Source of the DNA: Candidatus Peregrinibacteria bacterium
GTDB lineage: Bacteria; Patescibacteriota; Gracilibacteria; UBA1369; LOWO2-01-FULL-3
Direction of reading: 5' to 3'
NCBI GenBank assembly: GCA_003566255.1
Contig: PXEC01000174.1
Coordinates: 1-5,138, forward strand
Length of the DNA stretch: 5,138 bases
Position 1 is the stretch's first letter. Every line of letters starts with the position of its first letter. The translations under genes were made by a program, and so were the position numbers. This document shows, piece by piece, positions 4,864-5,138 of this stretch. Below the pieces are notes generated by a model, which worked only from the letters and a program-made list of their open reading frames with translations, was not told where the DNA came from and did no database searches.

Positions 4864-5138
4864 GCCTGTTAAAAACTTCCTTAAATTCTATTTTTCCTTC
4901 CAGGAAGAGGTTTATTACAGCCTCTTCTTTTTTTAGAAATTCTTTCATTCGTTCGGGGGCATTTTCGTACGCTTCTAAAACTATCTCGATCCCCGGAAGG
5001 TTTTTGTTTTTCGGCGGCGGAAGTTCCATTTCGCCCAAATTTACCGGTTTTATATTGACCTCCGGGGTTTTTCCCGCCGCCCTGAGTAATGCGTTCTCCA
5101 AATGCTCACTCATGTCCGGTTCCGCGAAATACGCCAAC
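4835..5138 (-). CDS. dxr: Probable 1-deoxy-D-xylulose 5-phosphate reductoisomerase, C-terminal part
   Basis: The last 100 residues of a minus-strand gene that enters from the right edge; the TTG at 5137 is an internal Leu codon as far as I can tell. The segment aligns by eye, without large gaps, with the DXR C-terminal region. AEPDMSEHLENALLRAAG (5-22) corresponds to the family pattern TPDMR.PI..AL.yPeR; VNLGEMELPPP (32-42) to the LDL..L.F..PD stretch; LPGIEIVLEAYENA (47-60) to FPcL.LAyeA; and EEAVINLFLEGKIEFKEVFNRL (71-92) to the NEVAV..FL.gkI.F.dI helix. DXR makes methylerythritol phosphate, the substrate of IspD, so the neighbouring ispDF and ispE support the call. The NADPH and metal sites lie outside the window. 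The match is divergent (FP becomes LP, NAANE becomes KKEE), so some caution is needed. The last 29 bases overlap the receiver gene end to end. Confidence 0.7.
   Translation of the reverse strand, partial: LAYFAEPDMSEHLENALLRAAGKTPEVNIKPVNLGEMELPPPKNKNLPGIEIVLEAYENAPERMKEFLKKEEAVINLFLEGKIEFKEVFNRLKNGERPRL

Noticed and set aside
4841..4868. Possible terminator hairpin AGGC ... GCCT near the receiver gene end
   Set aside because: The arms are only four bases with a long loop, and the T run lies inside the loop instead of after the stem.

Overview
The window reads as a moderate-GC bacterial chromosome with small, tightly packed genes on the standard code (TGA is used as a stop in the antitoxin). 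None of the gene starts has a recognisable AGGAGG-type ribosome site. Divergent core-enzyme sequences, a Phd/PIN toxin pair and compact gene ends suggest a Candidate Phyla Radiation (Patescibacteria) genome or a similar uncultured lineage. This placement is an inference; there is no rRNA or tRNA in the window to test it.

Layout: (1) 1-515, minus strand: a type II toxin-antitoxin pair, a Phd/YefM-like antitoxin overlapping a PIN-domain toxin that runs off the left edge. A strong promoter and a double palindrome lie upstream. (2) 601-1203, plus strand: recR, a recombination mediator, divergent from the toxin-antitoxin pair. (3) 1200-3663, minus strand: ispDF (bifunctional MEP-pathway enzyme), a small predicted lipoprotein and ispE (CDP-ME kinase). 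ispE ends tail-to-tail with recR with a 4-base overlap. (4) 3745-4863, plus strand: a 372-residue protein with an intact C-terminal response-regulator receiver domain and an unrecognised N-terminal part, divergent from ispDF. (5) 4835-5138, minus strand: the C-terminal 100 residues of a protein that I read as a divergent DXP reductoisomerase (dxr/ispC), overlapping the receiver gene by 29 bases.

If the dxr call is right, the window holds ispC, ispD, ispE and ispF, four consecutive steps of the MEP isoprenoid route. A signalling protein of unusual architecture sits inside that cluster on the opposite strand. The most interesting points are this regulator, the repeated promoter layout that would place transcription starts at or within a few bases of the start codon (leaderless mRNAs), the nested palindromes over the toxin-antitoxin promoter, and unusual active-site substitutions in IspDF.
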